From positions 310,001 to 374,000 of the forward strand of contig JADCRB010000163.1 in assembly GCA_021464245.1 (NCBI GenBank): a stretch of 64,000 nucleotides of DNA. The letters run 5' to 3'. The notes beneath the pieces were generated by a model. It did no database searches, was not told the origin of the DNA, and saw only the letters and a program-made list of their open reading frames with translations. The position numbers and the translations under genes were made by a program. Below are positions 20,522 through 32,446 of the stretch, one piece after another. The stretch comes from Carallia brachiata (Eukaryota; Streptophyta; Magnoliopsida; Malpighiales; Rhizophoraceae). Numbering within the stretch: the first letter of the stretch is position 1; every line of letters starts with the position of its first letter.

Positions 20522-21015
20522 TGAAGGCTGGTTTTAAGTTTCCAGCTCAAATTAAGCTTCAACAGCAATAGTAAAAGCAGAAAATGCAGAGGGTAAGAAA
20601 AGAATTCTAGATAGCTTGGCAAAGATAATTGCCTCATTTTAAGAGGTTGTAAATATATTAAAGAAAACATTTACAAAATGGTCATAATAACAAGGTACAA
20701 GTAAACCCATATTGAAGTACAATTGACCATGCTTTGAAAAGCATTTGCTCCTAGCTGCAAGCAATCTACATTACAAGTAAACTGCCTAGGACAGGTTTGG
20801 TAAAACATGATTACAAGGAAGATATTAAGACATTGTCCAATACACAACCAATTACATAATAAAAAAAACGAAATGGACACAACTTAAGCAAAATGGATTG
20901 CAGGAACATTGTCTTTGAACACCAACTAACAAGCTGCAACTGTCCCATTTGATGTATGCAATGCTTCAGTCTTCAATCACTTGCAGTTTCAAGTGTTCAA
21001 GGCCAATCTTCATCA
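20522..21015 (-). repeat. 3' LTR of the young Copia
   Basis: On the minus strand it starts TGATGAAG and ends CCTTCA. 492 of 494 positions match the other LTR by eye. Confidence 0.9.
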
Positions 21016-21030
21016 CTCCTCCTTGGAATT
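21016..21030 (-). promoter_or_regulatory. Polypurine tract of the young Copia
   Basis: AAGGAGGAG on the minus strand, immediately before the TGATGAAG start of the 3' LTR. Confidence 0.8.
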
Positions 21031-21034
21031 GAAC

Positions 21035-24000
21035 ACTTGCAGGCCAAGCCCTTTTCTAAGAGATTCAAATCTTTCCTTTGGAAGACTCTTAGTGAACAAG
21101 TCTGCCAACTGATTCTTAGACTTGCAGTACACCAAATTGATCTCCCCTTCCTATTGAGCTTCCCTTAGAAAATGCAACTTCATCTTGTAGTGTTTAGTTC
21201 TGCCATGGTGAATTGGATTTTTGGAGATTGCTATGGCAGATTGATTATCACAGTAAATGACAGTTGGCATGTCTGGTTTCAGATACAAATCAGTGAGTAG
21301 CTTCCTCAGCCATACAGCCTGATTTGCAGCTCCTGCTGCAGCTGCATATTCAGCTTCAGCTGTATATTGTGCCACCATACTTTGTTTTCTTGAACTCCAG
21401 CAAAAAGCCCCTGAGCCAAGGGTAAACATATACCCTGATGTGCTCCTTAAATCATCTGATGAACCAGCTAAATCACTGTCTGAAAAGCCAATAAGCTGCA
21501 ACTCTGCTCCTCTTTGATATAGGATTCCAAGCTGTACAGTGCCTTTAATGTATCGAAGCACCCTTTTTGCTGCTTTGTAATGCTCTTCACTTGGTGCATG
21601 CATGAATCTAGACAACAGATTTATTGAATGCACAATGTCAGGCCTAGAAGCAGTCAAATATAAAAGACAGCCAATAAGACTTCTATAAAGTTCTGCATTG
21701 AACTTTTCAGCTCGATCTTCTTTTGATAGCTTCAAGTTCAATAAAAGAGGAGTGGAAACAGCTTTACAACTTTCCATTTTAAATTTCCTCAGAACTTCCC
21801 TTGCATACTTTTCTTGACTGACAAATATTCCAGCATCAACTTGCTTCACTTCAAGTCCTAAGAAAAAGGACATTTTACCAAGATCAGTCATTTCAAAGAC
21901 TTTAAACATCTCAGTTTTAAACTTCATAATCAAACCATGACTGCTCCCAGTAATCAAAAGATCATCAACATATAAGGATATAATCAAAACGTCCTCCTTT
22001 TCCTTTTTGATGAATAGAGCAGCTTCATTTTTGCTCTTGTTGAACCCAAGCTTCAAGAGATGATCATTAATCCTGCTGTACCAAGCTCTTGGAGCTTGTT
22101 TAAGACTATAAAGAGCTTTGTTCAGCTTGTAGACTTTGCCTTCACACCCTTGCTTCTCAAATCCTTCTGGCTGTTCAAAATGAATATCTTCTTCCAACAG
22201 TCCATTTAGGAAGGCTGATTTAACATCTAACTGGTAAACAAACCAGTTCTTTTGAGCTACAAGTGCTAATAATAGCTTAATTGTGTCAAGCCTAGCAACA
22301 GGTGCAAATGTATCTGAAAAATCCACTCCAAACTGTTGTGCATATCCCTTTGCCACAAGCCTTGCTTTGAGTTTATTAATTGAGCCATCTGAGTTTAATT
22401 TGGTTCTGAAAACCCACTTGAGACCAATAACATTTCTGTCCACAGGTCTATCAACCAGATTCCATGTTTTGTTCTTCTCTATGGCAGCAATTTCATCTTG
22501 CATTGCTTGTACCCATTCAAGAGAGTCTGCAGCTTCTGAATAAGTTGCAGGTTCTAGAATAGCTACATTGCTTCTTGCATACACATCTGCAATTGACCTG
22601 ACCCCTCTCACTGGAATGTTTTCATCATCTTCTTCCTCTTCTGACTCAGAATCAATATCAACAGAGACTGGAGCTGGTATAGCTGCATCCTCAGTTTGAC
22701 AGTTAATTGAGCTTCCCCAATTCCAGCCCTCTGTTTCTTTAAATTTGACATCTCTGCTGATCACAACCTTATCAGTCTGAAGATCAAACAACCTGAAGGC
22801 TTTTGAAGTCAAACTGTAACCAATAAATACACAGGGCTTTGACTTATAATCCAGCTTGCTCCTCTTGTGGTCAGGAACATGAACATAGCACATACAACCA
22901 AAGATTTTCAGATTTTGAACTGAAGGCTTTGTTCCAAACCAAGCTTCAAAGGGTGTTTTACCTTTGACAGCTTTAGTGCATAGTCTATTCTGCAAATAGA
23001 CAGCTGTGTTTACAGCTTCTGCCCAAAACCTTTTAGGCATATTCTTCTCTGCTAGTAAGCACCTGGACATGTCCATAATGAACCTGTTCTTCCTCTCTGA
23101 CACTCCATTCTGCTGGGGTGTGTAGGGTGCTGAAAATTGATGAACAATACCAGCTGCAGCACAAGTTTGTCTAAAGGCATCTGAATTGTATTCAGATCCA
23201 TTATCAGACCTGAAGGCCTTGATTTTGCAGCCTGACTGAGCTTCAACTTGAGCTTTAAAACTCTCAAACACTGCATGCACTTCTGATTTTTGCTTCAAGA
23301 AGTAAACCCAGCAATATCTTGTCAAATCATCTATAAAGATTAAAAAATATCTACAGCCATTCAAGGATAATGTCTGCATAGGTCCACAAACATCACTATG
23401 GACTAGTTGCAGTTTATCCTTTGCTCTCCAAGCTTCACCTGCAGGAAAAGGTTGCCTGGCTTGTTTTCCCAACTGACATACATCACAAACTTCATCTTGC
23501 ACAAAGATAGTAGGCATATCAGTTACAAACTCTTTCTGCTGTAAAGTTTCCATTCCTGCATAGTGAAAATGGCCCAATCTTTTGTGCCATAAGAGTGAAT
23601 CATCACTTGAGGCAGGTAGGGCATTGTGATTCAACTTATCAAGCTCCAAAGAGAAACTTTTTCCTTTCATTGTGACTGAGATTAACTCAGTTCCAGTTGG
23701 ATCTAGAATTGTACAGGATTTTTCTTTGAAGATCAAAGAGCAATCCTTTTGAAGCAACTGACCCACACTCAGCAAGTTATGAGAAATATCAGGTACAAAT
23801 AGTACATCTGAGATCAATTTTGTACCTGAAGAAGTTGGAATTGCTACTGAGCCTTTTCCATGCACATCAAGATGAGAACCATTGCCAATTCTCACTTTAG
23901 AAGCATATGATCTGTCAAGACTTTAAAAAATGCTGGAATTTGATGACATGTGGTGTGTACAACCACTGTCAATAAGCCATGAGACTTTATCATTATCCAC

Positions 24001-24063
24001 TGAAGTTGTTTTTGTAACAAAGATTTCCTCCTCCATTTCTGAGTTACCAACATCTGCAATCTA
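21035..24063 (-). pseudogene. Copia pol: protease, integrase, RT, RNase H with three stops
   Basis: In order on the minus strand. Protease with LIDSGCTHHM (about 23965). Integrase with its zinc finger (H in LWHKRLGHFH, CDVCQ) and DDE core, whose middle Asp is in FRSDNGSEY and Glu in QQNGVSERKNR. RT with SAFLNG and LYVDDLLITG. RNase H with SDSDLAGSSDD and CDNQSAIAISKNP. The long frame 23895-21151 is open for 914 codons, but TAA at 23925-23923 lies in the protease and TAG at 21153-21151 falls just before the family's QLADLFTK end. Together with the TAG at 24063-24061 between gag and protease, the polyprotein is cut three times. All catalytic motifs are intact. Confidence 0.9.
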
Positions 24064-24993
24064 AGCTTGTTTTTTATGTTGCTGTTTAAACTGTTTCCTT
24101 TTAGCCTTGCATATTTTGTCAGCATGTCCCTTTTCATTGCAAAAGGAACATATCACATCTGGCCTTCTCCAACAATCCTTAGGAAGATGAGATGTTTTGC
24201 TACAATAGCAACATAGATCATAGACCTTTTTCCCACTAGCTTTACTAGTTTCAGCTCCCTGCTTTGCATTTTGAGCTCCTTGTTGTCTTTTATATGAAGC
24301 TTTGCCCTTGAACTGTGCTGCTAGAGCTCCCTCTGTAGCCCCTTTATCTGCAGCTGGTTTGACATTCACTCCTCCATTTATGATAAGACTTCTTTGCTCT
24401 GAAGCTTGCAAGAAACTTATAAGTTCAGTGACAGTAATTTGACTGAGATCTTTAGTCTCTTCAATAGCTGCAATTTTTGATTCAAACTTCTCAGGCACAC
24501 TGACAAAAATCTGTTCAACAACACTTCTGTCTGTAAGTTCATCACCAAGCAGCCTGATCTGATTCACTATCTTCATCAACCTGTCACTATATTCTTTTAT
24601 GGATTCAGTAACTTTCATTTTAGAGTTTGCAAATTCTCTCTTAAGATTCAGAAGTTGCATGCCTCTAGTCTTGTCTGTACCAACAAACTCTTCTCTCAGC
24701 TTGTTCCAGGCTTCTTTTGCAGTCTCCCATGCCATGATTCTGCTCAAAATGGCTTCACTCACAGATGTTTGAATGCAAGAGAGTGCCTTGTATTGCTTGG
24801 CCACCATCTCACTGTGATGTTTGATTTGTGCCATGCTAGGATTTGCTGGGAGATCAAGGATTTCAATTCCTGATTCAGTGACTTCCCAAAGATCATAGGC
24901 CTTTAGATAAGTCTTCATCAACACTGTCTAGAGAACATAATTCTCACCTGAAAATTTAAATGGTGGAAGTGGTGTGAAGTTTGAAGATGCCAT
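24061..24993 (-). pseudogene. Copia gag with an early stop
   Basis: Starts ATG at 24993 (MASSNFTPLPPFKFSGENY) and hits TAG at codon 22 (24930-24928), where the family usually has Trp. It is then open to 24061. The body has the retrotransposon gag helix region (WNKLREEFVGTD, LLNLKREF) and two CCHC zinc knuckles (CCYCSKTSHLPKDC and CSFCNEKGHADKIC, about 24110-24215). Gag forms the particle and binds the RNA. A downstream ATG at 24924 could still start a nearly complete Gag of 287 residues. Confidence 0.85.
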
Positions 24994-25116
24994 AGATTTC
25001 TGGGTTAGGATTACAACTGAACACACTTAGGAAGAACAAATAATCTCGGATTTGGTGTTTACCTCACAATCTCTCTTGTTTTTCTCACACTCACAGATTC
25101 CTTTAAGATCCTTACT

Positions 25117-25128
25117 GCTCTGATACCA
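25117..25128 (-). promoter_or_regulatory. Primer-binding site, initiator Met tRNA
   Basis: TGGTATCAGAGC on the minus strand, five bases inside the 5' LTR. It is complementary to the 3' end of plant initiator methionine tRNA, the usual Copia primer. Confidence 0.9.
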
Positions 25129-25132
25129 AATT

Positions 25133-25626
25133 TGAAGGCTGGTTTTAAGTTTCCAGCTCAAATTAAGCTTCAACAGCAATAGTAAAAGCAAAAAATGCAG
25201 AGGGTAAGAAAAGAATTCTAGATAGCTTGGCAAAGATAATTGCCTCATTTTAAGAGGTTGTAAATATATTAAAGAAAACATTTACAAAATGGTCATAATA
25301 ACAAGGTACAAGTAAACCCATATTGAAGTACAATTGACCATGCTTTGAAAAGCATTTGCTCCTAGCTGCAAGCAATCTACATTACAAGTAAACTGCCTAG
25401 GACAGGTTTGGTAAAACATGATTACAAGGAAGATATTAAGACATTGTCCAATACACAAACAATTACATAATAAAAAAAACGAAATGGACACAACTTAAGC
25501 AAAATGGATTGCAGGAACATTGTCTTTGAACACCAACTAACAAGCTGCAACTGTCCCATTTGATGTATGCAATGCTTCAGTCTTCAATCACTTGCAGTTT
25601 CAAGTGTTCAAGGCCAATCTTCATCA
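25133..25626 (-). repeat. 5' LTR of the young Copia
   Basis: Same length and sequence as the 3' LTR except two substitutions. It carries the promoter for minus-strand transcription. Confidence 0.9.
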
Positions 25627-25628
25627 TA

Positions 25629-27162
25629 TTAATTAACTGAAAATGGACCATCTGAAGGAGTTGGCTGCAATATTTGTTTGCTCAATAAAGATAATGAAGC
25701 CCATAGAATTTCTGGTGGAGTTGGGGAGCTAAAACTGGGGACAGAACTTTCTGGTTTCTGCTTCATAGGAGTTTTACCCCTTGGAATTTGAAGCAAATTT
25801 TGTACGTCTGATAGCAAGTTCCCAGGTTTTGGTAAATTTCTTGCCAAATCCTTCAAATCAACCTTTTGAATCTCCTGGAATTCAGGAAGGTTCAGTTTGT
25901 CTATATCAAGGGGTTTAACATGCAACTGGTCCTTTTAACAAAGTGAGTGCTCCCTCTTCATCTAGCTCTTCGTAATCACGAGCAAGCAGGTCCTCCAAAA
26001 GTTTATTAACCCCAGCTTTGTTAATTGAACCTATACCAAAATAGTTACTCATGATATCAGCATTTTATCAGGAAAAAGCATTAATCACTGGAAAAAGGAA
26101 TATGAAATGTTATGCAGTATGCTAGAGTAAAAACTACATTGATTGACCTTGTTCCTCAATCAACTTTAGTTCACCAGCTACTACCGTGTCTTTTGTCACA
26201 ACCGTCAATTGTTCCATTTGTTGAGATTCAGCATTTTCTACTTCCCTTTCTTCTGATACGACATGTGAATATTCTCTTTCTTTTTGTGTGAAATCATTGG
26301 ATGGGCTAAGAATGTCCTCTTGAAGCATTTCTTCAGAGGAGATGGTTGGACAGAGATGTACATATTTGACTGTTCTATATCTCCTGAGATATGGAAGCAT
26401 GTGACAATATATACATTTTTAAAAAAAAAAAATGAAACAAGAATTTTTATTTAGGGAAATGAAACGCTGATCATACCCTAAAATTCTCGGTCGATGTGGA
26501 CGTGGAGCCAAGGAAGTCTCATGCTGGTTTGAACCTACTGAGGCGCAGCCAGTCTGTTTTGCTATTTCCTTGTTGGCGTCTAATTAGCATTGGCTATACA
26601 GATTCATTTTCTTCTCTTTTAAACCAAACCAATTGTAATCAATATGACAGAAAAATTAATAAACTTGACTAATGGAGCTTACTTTTTCAAGCCTTTCGAA
26701 AGCTGAAAAGAATTCCTCTGGATCTTTTAGTTTATCAATGTCCAAAGTTGGCTCCAGTTTCACTATATGTTGGCTGTAAAAGAAAACACAACATATTTGA
26801 TTGTACCCAAAGCAAATTATATAAATTAGGCATTCAAAAAAATAAGCGTTGCCCTCTGACCATAAATTGATTTTGAATCTAGACATGGTCCTCACTTTGA
26901 TCATTAAGCAAAGAAAACCGAGCACACTGACGGCCTAAACCAGGCCTTTGTCCTCGGGGACTTCTTACAGCCTTTTTAGTACCAACCCCATATTTATTCT
27001 CCACTGCTACATCATTTGCCATTTCACTGTTTGAAAGTTCTGAATTAAATCAATAATATTTTTGACGTCCTCTGTAAGAGTCTCAGGATTCCTTGCAAGT
27101 CCTAAACTACTACTGAGAATGCTTTTCGACTGCTCTATAAGCTTGCCAGGATCCCACAACGG
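25629..27162 (-). pseudogene. Centromere protein C (CENP-C)-like gene fragment, N-terminal half
   Basis: Six exon-like blocks on the minus strand follow the plant CENP-C order. 27162-26896 (PLWDPGKLIEQSKSIL; RGQRPGLGR). 26773-26683 (LEPTLDIDKLKDPEEFF). 26583-26479 (NKEIAKQTG). 26385-26142 (YVHLCPTISSEEM). About 26035-25943 (NKLLEDLLARDYEELDEEG). 25924-25629 (LDIDKLNLPEFQ; SDVQNLLQI; FSSPTPPE). Several blocks have good AG/GT borders. Frameshifts lie near 27035 and between the last two blocks, and a stop follows PFSVN at the Copia junction. CENP-C links centromeric nucleosomes to the kinetochore. The C-terminal CENP-C motif and cupin domain are not in the window. A partial gene duplicate rather than the working gene. 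Confidence 0.75.
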
Positions 27163-27230
27163 CTGAAAAATGAAGTGTAAATTGGCTTCAATAAACCAAT
27201 GCAGCCACACTACACCAAAGAGATTCTAGA

Positions 27231-27471
27231 TTCCATTACATATTCTTTTGTTTTTTTTTTGGTTGAAAAAATGGAAGAGTATGAATGGTGCCCTATAGTC
27301 CTGTTGAGACTCTGGCGCGTCCGGACAATTCAAGGCTTACAGCATTCCTCGTACATGAGCTGTAAGTTTACCCCTACCATTTGACCATATGGATTCAATC
27401 CACTGGAAATCGAATCCTTTGAGCTAGTTGCTAATTGAATCACGCAAGAGGTGGTTTCCATTACATATTCT
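27231..27471 (-). mobile_element. SINE with perfect 16-bp target-site duplication
   Basis: TTCCATTACATATTCT occurs at 27231-27246 and again at 27456-27471. The 209-bp body between them ends, on the minus strand, in an A-rich tail (plus-strand T-run 27247-27260). Near its start it has a B-box-like GATTCGATTTCC (about 27408), as in tRNA-derived SINEs. It needs LINE enzymes in trans to move. Confidence 0.8.
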
Positions 27472-27532
27472 ATGTAGCCAGACTAGAACTAAACTTCGTA
27501 ACCTCATTTTATCAGAACCATAATACAAATAA

Positions 27533-27857
27533 TGGTGGAAAGAAACTTAGTTAAGGCTAAATTTTAGAGTAGGAATTGAAGTAGAACAAGATAATTATGG
27601 TTAGGCTTTATTAAAAATCGCAAAACTCTAAAATGATAATTCTGAAGAGTAATATTAAATAATAATAAGTTATTCAATAGTTATACTCTTTATACTAGAG
27701 TACTAACTAGAGAAAATCTCATGATTTAATAAAACTCTAATTAATCCTAACCATCCATCTAATTAAGTAGTCATATGACTTATTAAGTAAAATTAAATAA
27801 GAAAAATAAATAAAATAACAATTAAAAAGAACAAAAAGCAAAGACGCTCCTGCGTCA
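27533..27857 (-). repeat. 3' LTR of the chromovirus
   Basis: Begins TGACGC on the minus strand and matches 32447-32777 along its length with many substitutions and small indels. Confidence 0.85.
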
Positions 27858-28925
27858 TTCTCCTCGAGTAGAAAATTGGCCTCTAGTGTGAAAATCTTGA
27901 AGGCTTCATCATAGATCTCAAGGTCAATTTTCTTCAGCTTGTCTTTAGTTATCCAAGTACTCTCACTAGCTGACTTTCCCAACCACTTGATAAAAAATAT
28001 CCGATATTGGACTAATTTGCATGTCAAGTGGCAGTTCTATCAAGTAAGCATTAGAATCAATCTTCTTCAACACCTTACACAGCCCAAACTTCGTCGATTT
28101 CAGCTTGTGATAAGTACCTTTAGGAAATCTTTCTCGCCTCAAGTGTATGAGTACTAAGTCGCCTTCTTCAGATTCCATAACTCTTCGATGTTGGTTAGCA
28201 ATAGTAGAATAAGCTACATTACTTTCTTTTAACACAGCCTTCACATCATCATGAACTTGGTGAATATGCTCAGCAAATACCTCCCCATTGTTGCTTACTC
28301 TAGCTTCTAGTGGTAATGGCACTAGATTAAGCATATGTCGTGGCTTTAATCCATAAGTAGCTTCAAATGGAGTCTTTTTAATGGATCGGTTCACTAAATT
28401 ATTGTAAGCAAATTTAGGTTGTGGTATCATAGTATCTCAAGTTTTCACGTTATTTTCCATCAAGCATCTTAACATATTACCCAAGCTTCTATTCATAGTT
28501 TTTGTTTGGCCGTCAGTTCGTGGATGACAAGTGCTAGAATATTTCAATTGAGTTTCCAACTTCTTCCACAAAGTCCTCCAAAAGTGACCCACAAGCTTGA
28601 TATCTCTATCTAAAACAGTAGATGTGAGAATTCCATGTAGTCTTACTATTTCCCTAAAGAACAAATCAGCAATATGAGTGGCATCTAAAGTCTTAGAACA
28701 AGGAATAAAGTGCGTCATCTTAAAGAAATGATGTATCACAACAAAGATAGAGTCATATCCTTTAGCTGTCTTTGGAAGTCCTAACACAAAATCCATACTC
28801 AAATGAAGCCATGGAGCTTCAGGTTCAGTTAAAAGAGTGTATAGACCAATGTTTTGTGAACTCCTCTTGCCAAACTGACATACATGACATCTTTTGATAA
28901 ACCGATCAACATCCTTGTACATCAT
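27858..28925 (-). pseudogene. Chromovirus integrase and chromodomain
   Basis: Starts with the zinc-finger end (CHVCQFGKRSSQN, about 28870). The core has LSMDFVLGLPK (first Asp), a degraded VLDRDIKLVGHFW where the second Asp lies, and HPRTDGQTKTMNR with the region of the catalytic Glu changed. The stretch around 28430 ends in a stop. Next comes the GDLVLIHLRRERFPKGTYHKL module (about 28140) and a chromodomain QYRIFFIKWLG (about 27965-28005), then STWITKD. Chromodomains steer chromovirus integration to particular chromatin. Not functional. Confidence 0.8.
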
Positions 28926-29072
28926 TAGCCAAAAGTATCAATATGTCACCATTGCCATAATCTTGTCTCTACCAAAATGTCCTCCAAGTCCGTAACCATG
29001 AAGTTCCCTCAAAATTTGCTCACGCAAAGACCCCTTAGGAATGCACAACTGACTCCTTTGAAGAGATAACCA

Positions 29073-30780
29073 TCATGTAGTCGATAGGAAAAACTTCAAA
29101 AACTTATAGAGTTTGTTGCCCGATATTTCAGTCAAGACTCGACTGAAATATGGGTCATGAATGTACTGATTTCTCAATTCTTCAAAACTAGTAACTTGCG
29201 TGCGCATCACAATGAGTAGTAAAGAGCGCCTACTCAATGCATCCACCACAACATTAGTCTCTCCAATTTGCACTTCACAGAAAAATTAAATGCATCAAGA
29301 AAAGCACTTCACTTTGCATGTCAGCTGTTGAGCTTCTTCTCAGAATTCAAATGCCACATGGCTTGATAATTAGAGTAAACAACAAACTCTTAATAAGCCA
29401 AATAATGTTCACAGTGATGAATAGCTCTCACCAAAGCATAAAACTACAAGTCATAAGTAGAATAATGTCACCAGGCATCTAACAGCTTCTCATTACAGAA
29501 CTCCACCGGTCTTCTTTCTTGGCTTAAGATAGCCCCAATTTCCAGATGGGATGCATCACATTCAATAACAAACAACCTGTCAAAATTTGGTAGTGTAAGA
29601 ACAATAGCTTCAATCAAAGAATTTTTCACCTTTTCAAAAGCCCTTTAAGCTGAATTTGACCACTCAAATCCATCCTTCTTCAAGCATTCAGTGCTGGAAC
29701 TCATAATAGAGCTGAAGTTCCTCACAAATCTTCAATAAAACAAGGCCAGTCTATGAAACCTTTGAACTTCTTCAATGGATTTTAGTGCTGGCCATTCTTT
29801 AATTGCACGGACTTTCTCAATATCTCACTTCAATACCTCTCTATGGACAATAAAGCCAAGAAATACAACTTTAGAGTGCAAGAACATGTGCCTCTTCAAG
29901 TTGAAATTAAGTCGTTCTTTATGAAGAACTTCAAAAATTGGTGGCAAGTGAGTTAGATGTTCTTCCTTTATGTTGTTATAAATCAAAATATCGTCAAAAT
30001 AAACAAAAATAAATGATTTTAAGAATGGTTTCAGTACCTCCATCATCACTCGCATAAATGTGCTCGACGCGTTAGAGAGTCCAAATGGCATTACTAGCTA
30101 TTGATAAAGTCCATATGGTGTCTTGAAAGCTGATTTCCACTCATCACTAGCTCCCAATCTGATTTGATGATAACCACTCCTCAAATCAATTTTGGAGAAT
30201 ATCATAGAACCAGCCAATTGATCAAGCATGCCCTCCAAACGTGGAATAAGATAACGATACTTGACTGTGATTTTGTTGATGGCACGACTATCGACACATA
30301 TCTTCCAAGAACCATCCTTCTTTGGGGCGAGTAAAGCTAGACAAGCACATGGACTTTTGCTTTCTTACACTAGGCCTTTGGTAATCAACTCCTCCACTTG
30401 TCTTTGCATCTCTGCTTGCTGCATAGGCTGCATCCTATATGCTAGTTGATTTGATAAAAGTTCTCTCAGAACCGAATCAATGACATGTTGAATACTTCTC
30501 ATAAGTAGCAAATCTTGAGGTAATTTATCACTAACAAATACTACAAATTTTTTGAGCAATTGCTGCACTTCTAGAGCATATTTGGTGTCATTTTTAACAT
30601 TGACAGTTTGTATCAGTTTACCAATTAAGGCATAAGTAACCCCCAATTCACCACACTCAACTTCAAATCTTTCTACCGACAAAAATCCATTGACCCTACC
30701 TTGTGTAGAGGAAGAAATTACCTCCCTTGGTTCTTCTTTGAGAGGATGCAATGGGTATTTCTTATTGCCTTTGAAAAAGG
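29073..30780 (-). pseudogene. Chromovirus reverse transcriptase and RNase H
   Basis: RT N-terminal pieces lie at 30751-30365 (LAYRMQPMQQAEMQRQVEE). The conserved [16 protein letters not shown] and [10 protein letters not shown] (catalytic YFDD region, about 30000-30080) follow in the frame 30091-29825. RNase H and the linker to integrase (VVVDALSRR, about 29255) are broken by several stops. Confidence 0.75.
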
Positions 30781-30959
30781 AATAAGTATTGGGTTTGTTG
30801 CAATGCTCTATGTTATGATCATATAGTCACAATCTACCCAATAGAATATGACTAGCATCCATTGGCACAATATCACACAAAATTTCATCATTCAAATTAG
30901 CCCCCATAGTAAATTTAACCAAATAACGAGAAGTAATATGAATTTTGTTACCCTTTTTA

Positions 30960-31345
30960 AGCCACTAGATTTTGTAAGGCTATGGGTACTCCTTAGGTAA
31001 CTTCAACTTCTCTACTACATCTTTGGAAATTATGTTCTCCATGCTTCCTCTATCAATAATCAAATCACATACTTTTCCACTACAAAAAACATGAGTCCAA
31101 AAAATACTATGTCGCCTCCAATCTTCCCCTTTTTCTTTAATTGTTGCAGTCATCACTTTTCGCACCACTAGGGACTCTCCTTCAATTGGGTACACATCCA
31201 CATCTTCTTCGTTTTCAACATATTCATCATGGCTAGGGTCTCTCAGTACATCCCCGTCATCTACAAGTTCAGCTAATGTTACCCGCCGTTGCAGGCAAGT
31301 GTAAGATTGATGCCCCCTCTCACCATATGTAAAACACCGAACTTG
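30960..31345 (-). pseudogene. Chromovirus zinc knuckle and protease, both with altered key residues
   Basis: The knuckle reads CFTYGERGHQSYTC (about 31298-31340), so the second Cys of CCHC is Tyr. The protease active site reads CDLIIDRGSMENII (about 31035-31075), where D-S/T-G is expected and Ser is replaced by Arg. Either change would disable the domain. Confidence 0.75.
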
Positions 31346-31479
31346 TGAGCTATTGCCCGCCTTGTAAGAGCTCTAACCAGCACTGATTTTGGTGCTAAAT
31401 CGCGCCACATTTTTGCCCTTATCCCTCTTGTCAATGTTGGTAACACCCTCGATGCTAACCTTAGTGTTTTGGATAGCTC

Positions 31480-32388
31480 CATGACTACTTTTCTAGCCTA
31501 TTTGATTACTCCAAAAGCTTTTATTTCCACTGCCATCAGATTTGGCATAGATGATTCACCTAGCTCTATAGCAAGAAACTCTCTTTTTAGCCGTTAGAGC
31601 ATATTTTTGAGCATCTTCGAGATTAAATAAACAGACAATTCTCATCTCGTCCCTGATAAATTGGTTCAAACCAGTGAGATAACGAACAGTCAGTTGTTCA
31701 TTGGTCTCATTCAAACCACCTCGGATAGACAAATTGTTGAAAGTTACTCTATACTCCTCAATAGACGTACCTTGTTTCAGAGAATGAAGTTTCTCATACA
31801 ACTCCATTGCATAATCAGCAGGAAAAAATTATTTCCGCAACTTTGCTTTCATATGCTCCTAAGTATTGATTTTCAGTTTGCCTTATCGTGCACGTTGCTC
31901 TTCAACTCTCTTCCACTATTGAAGTGCAAGGCCCTTCATCTTAAACTTCACAAACAATACTTTTCTTTGCTCTGCCATTGGTTCCACTCAAAATAATTAT
32001 CCAAACCAGTTTCCCAATCAAAGTAATTCTCTGCGTGTATCTTTCCATAAAAATCAAAAACTTCAACCTTCATTCTACCACCGTTCAAATCAAGAGCACG
32101 GATCAACCTCGCTTCTAAGTCACCTCTAGCCACGTTATTAATGATTCTAGTGTCATGAAATGGGTTTTCAAAATCTTTTGTACCTGTTTCGTCCACAAAA
32201 CCACCTTTCAGTGCATCTGGGACATAGTGTTCGCCTTCTAAAATCTCTATTTGGGCTCCCATGGGTTCCTGCCATTGCAAGGCTTGTCCAGCTCATGACA
32301 AATCTTCAATCATATGTCGCAAATCAGCCATTTTAGCTTGCTGTTTGGCATCTTCACTGCCACGACCTTGACCTCTACATCCAACCAT
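31480..32388 (-). pseudogene. Chromovirus gag
   Basis: ATG at 32388 with an N-terminal MADLRHMIEDL-like region and a stop after it. The capsid part follows as YFDWETGLDNYFEW (about 32000) and LHSLKQGTSIEEYRVTF, then YLTGLNQFIRDEM (about 31640-31790). It is spread over several frames. Confidence 0.7.
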
Positions 32389-32446
32389 GGTGAGAAAATG
32401 AAACCCTAGCAGAATAGTAGGATCTGTTGGGCTTTGCTACCAAGTT

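Larger units (their letters stand above)
20522..25626 (-). mobile_element. Young full-length Copia retrotransposon
   Basis: Two 494-bp LTRs (20522-21015 and 25133-25626), a PBS, gag, protease, integrase, RT, RNase H and a polypurine tract, all on the minus strand. The LTRs differ at only two positions by eye, so insertion is recent. Gag-pol is one frame from 24993 to about 21035 except for four nonsense codons. Flanking DNA is a CENP-C-like pseudogene whose reading resumes across the element. The flanks are CATTA on the left and TATTA plus an extra ATTA on the right, an imperfect target duplication. Confidence 0.93.

Noticed and set aside
22283..22543. Plus-strand ORF opposite Copia RT
   Set aside because: Shadow of the conserved minus-strand pol frame.
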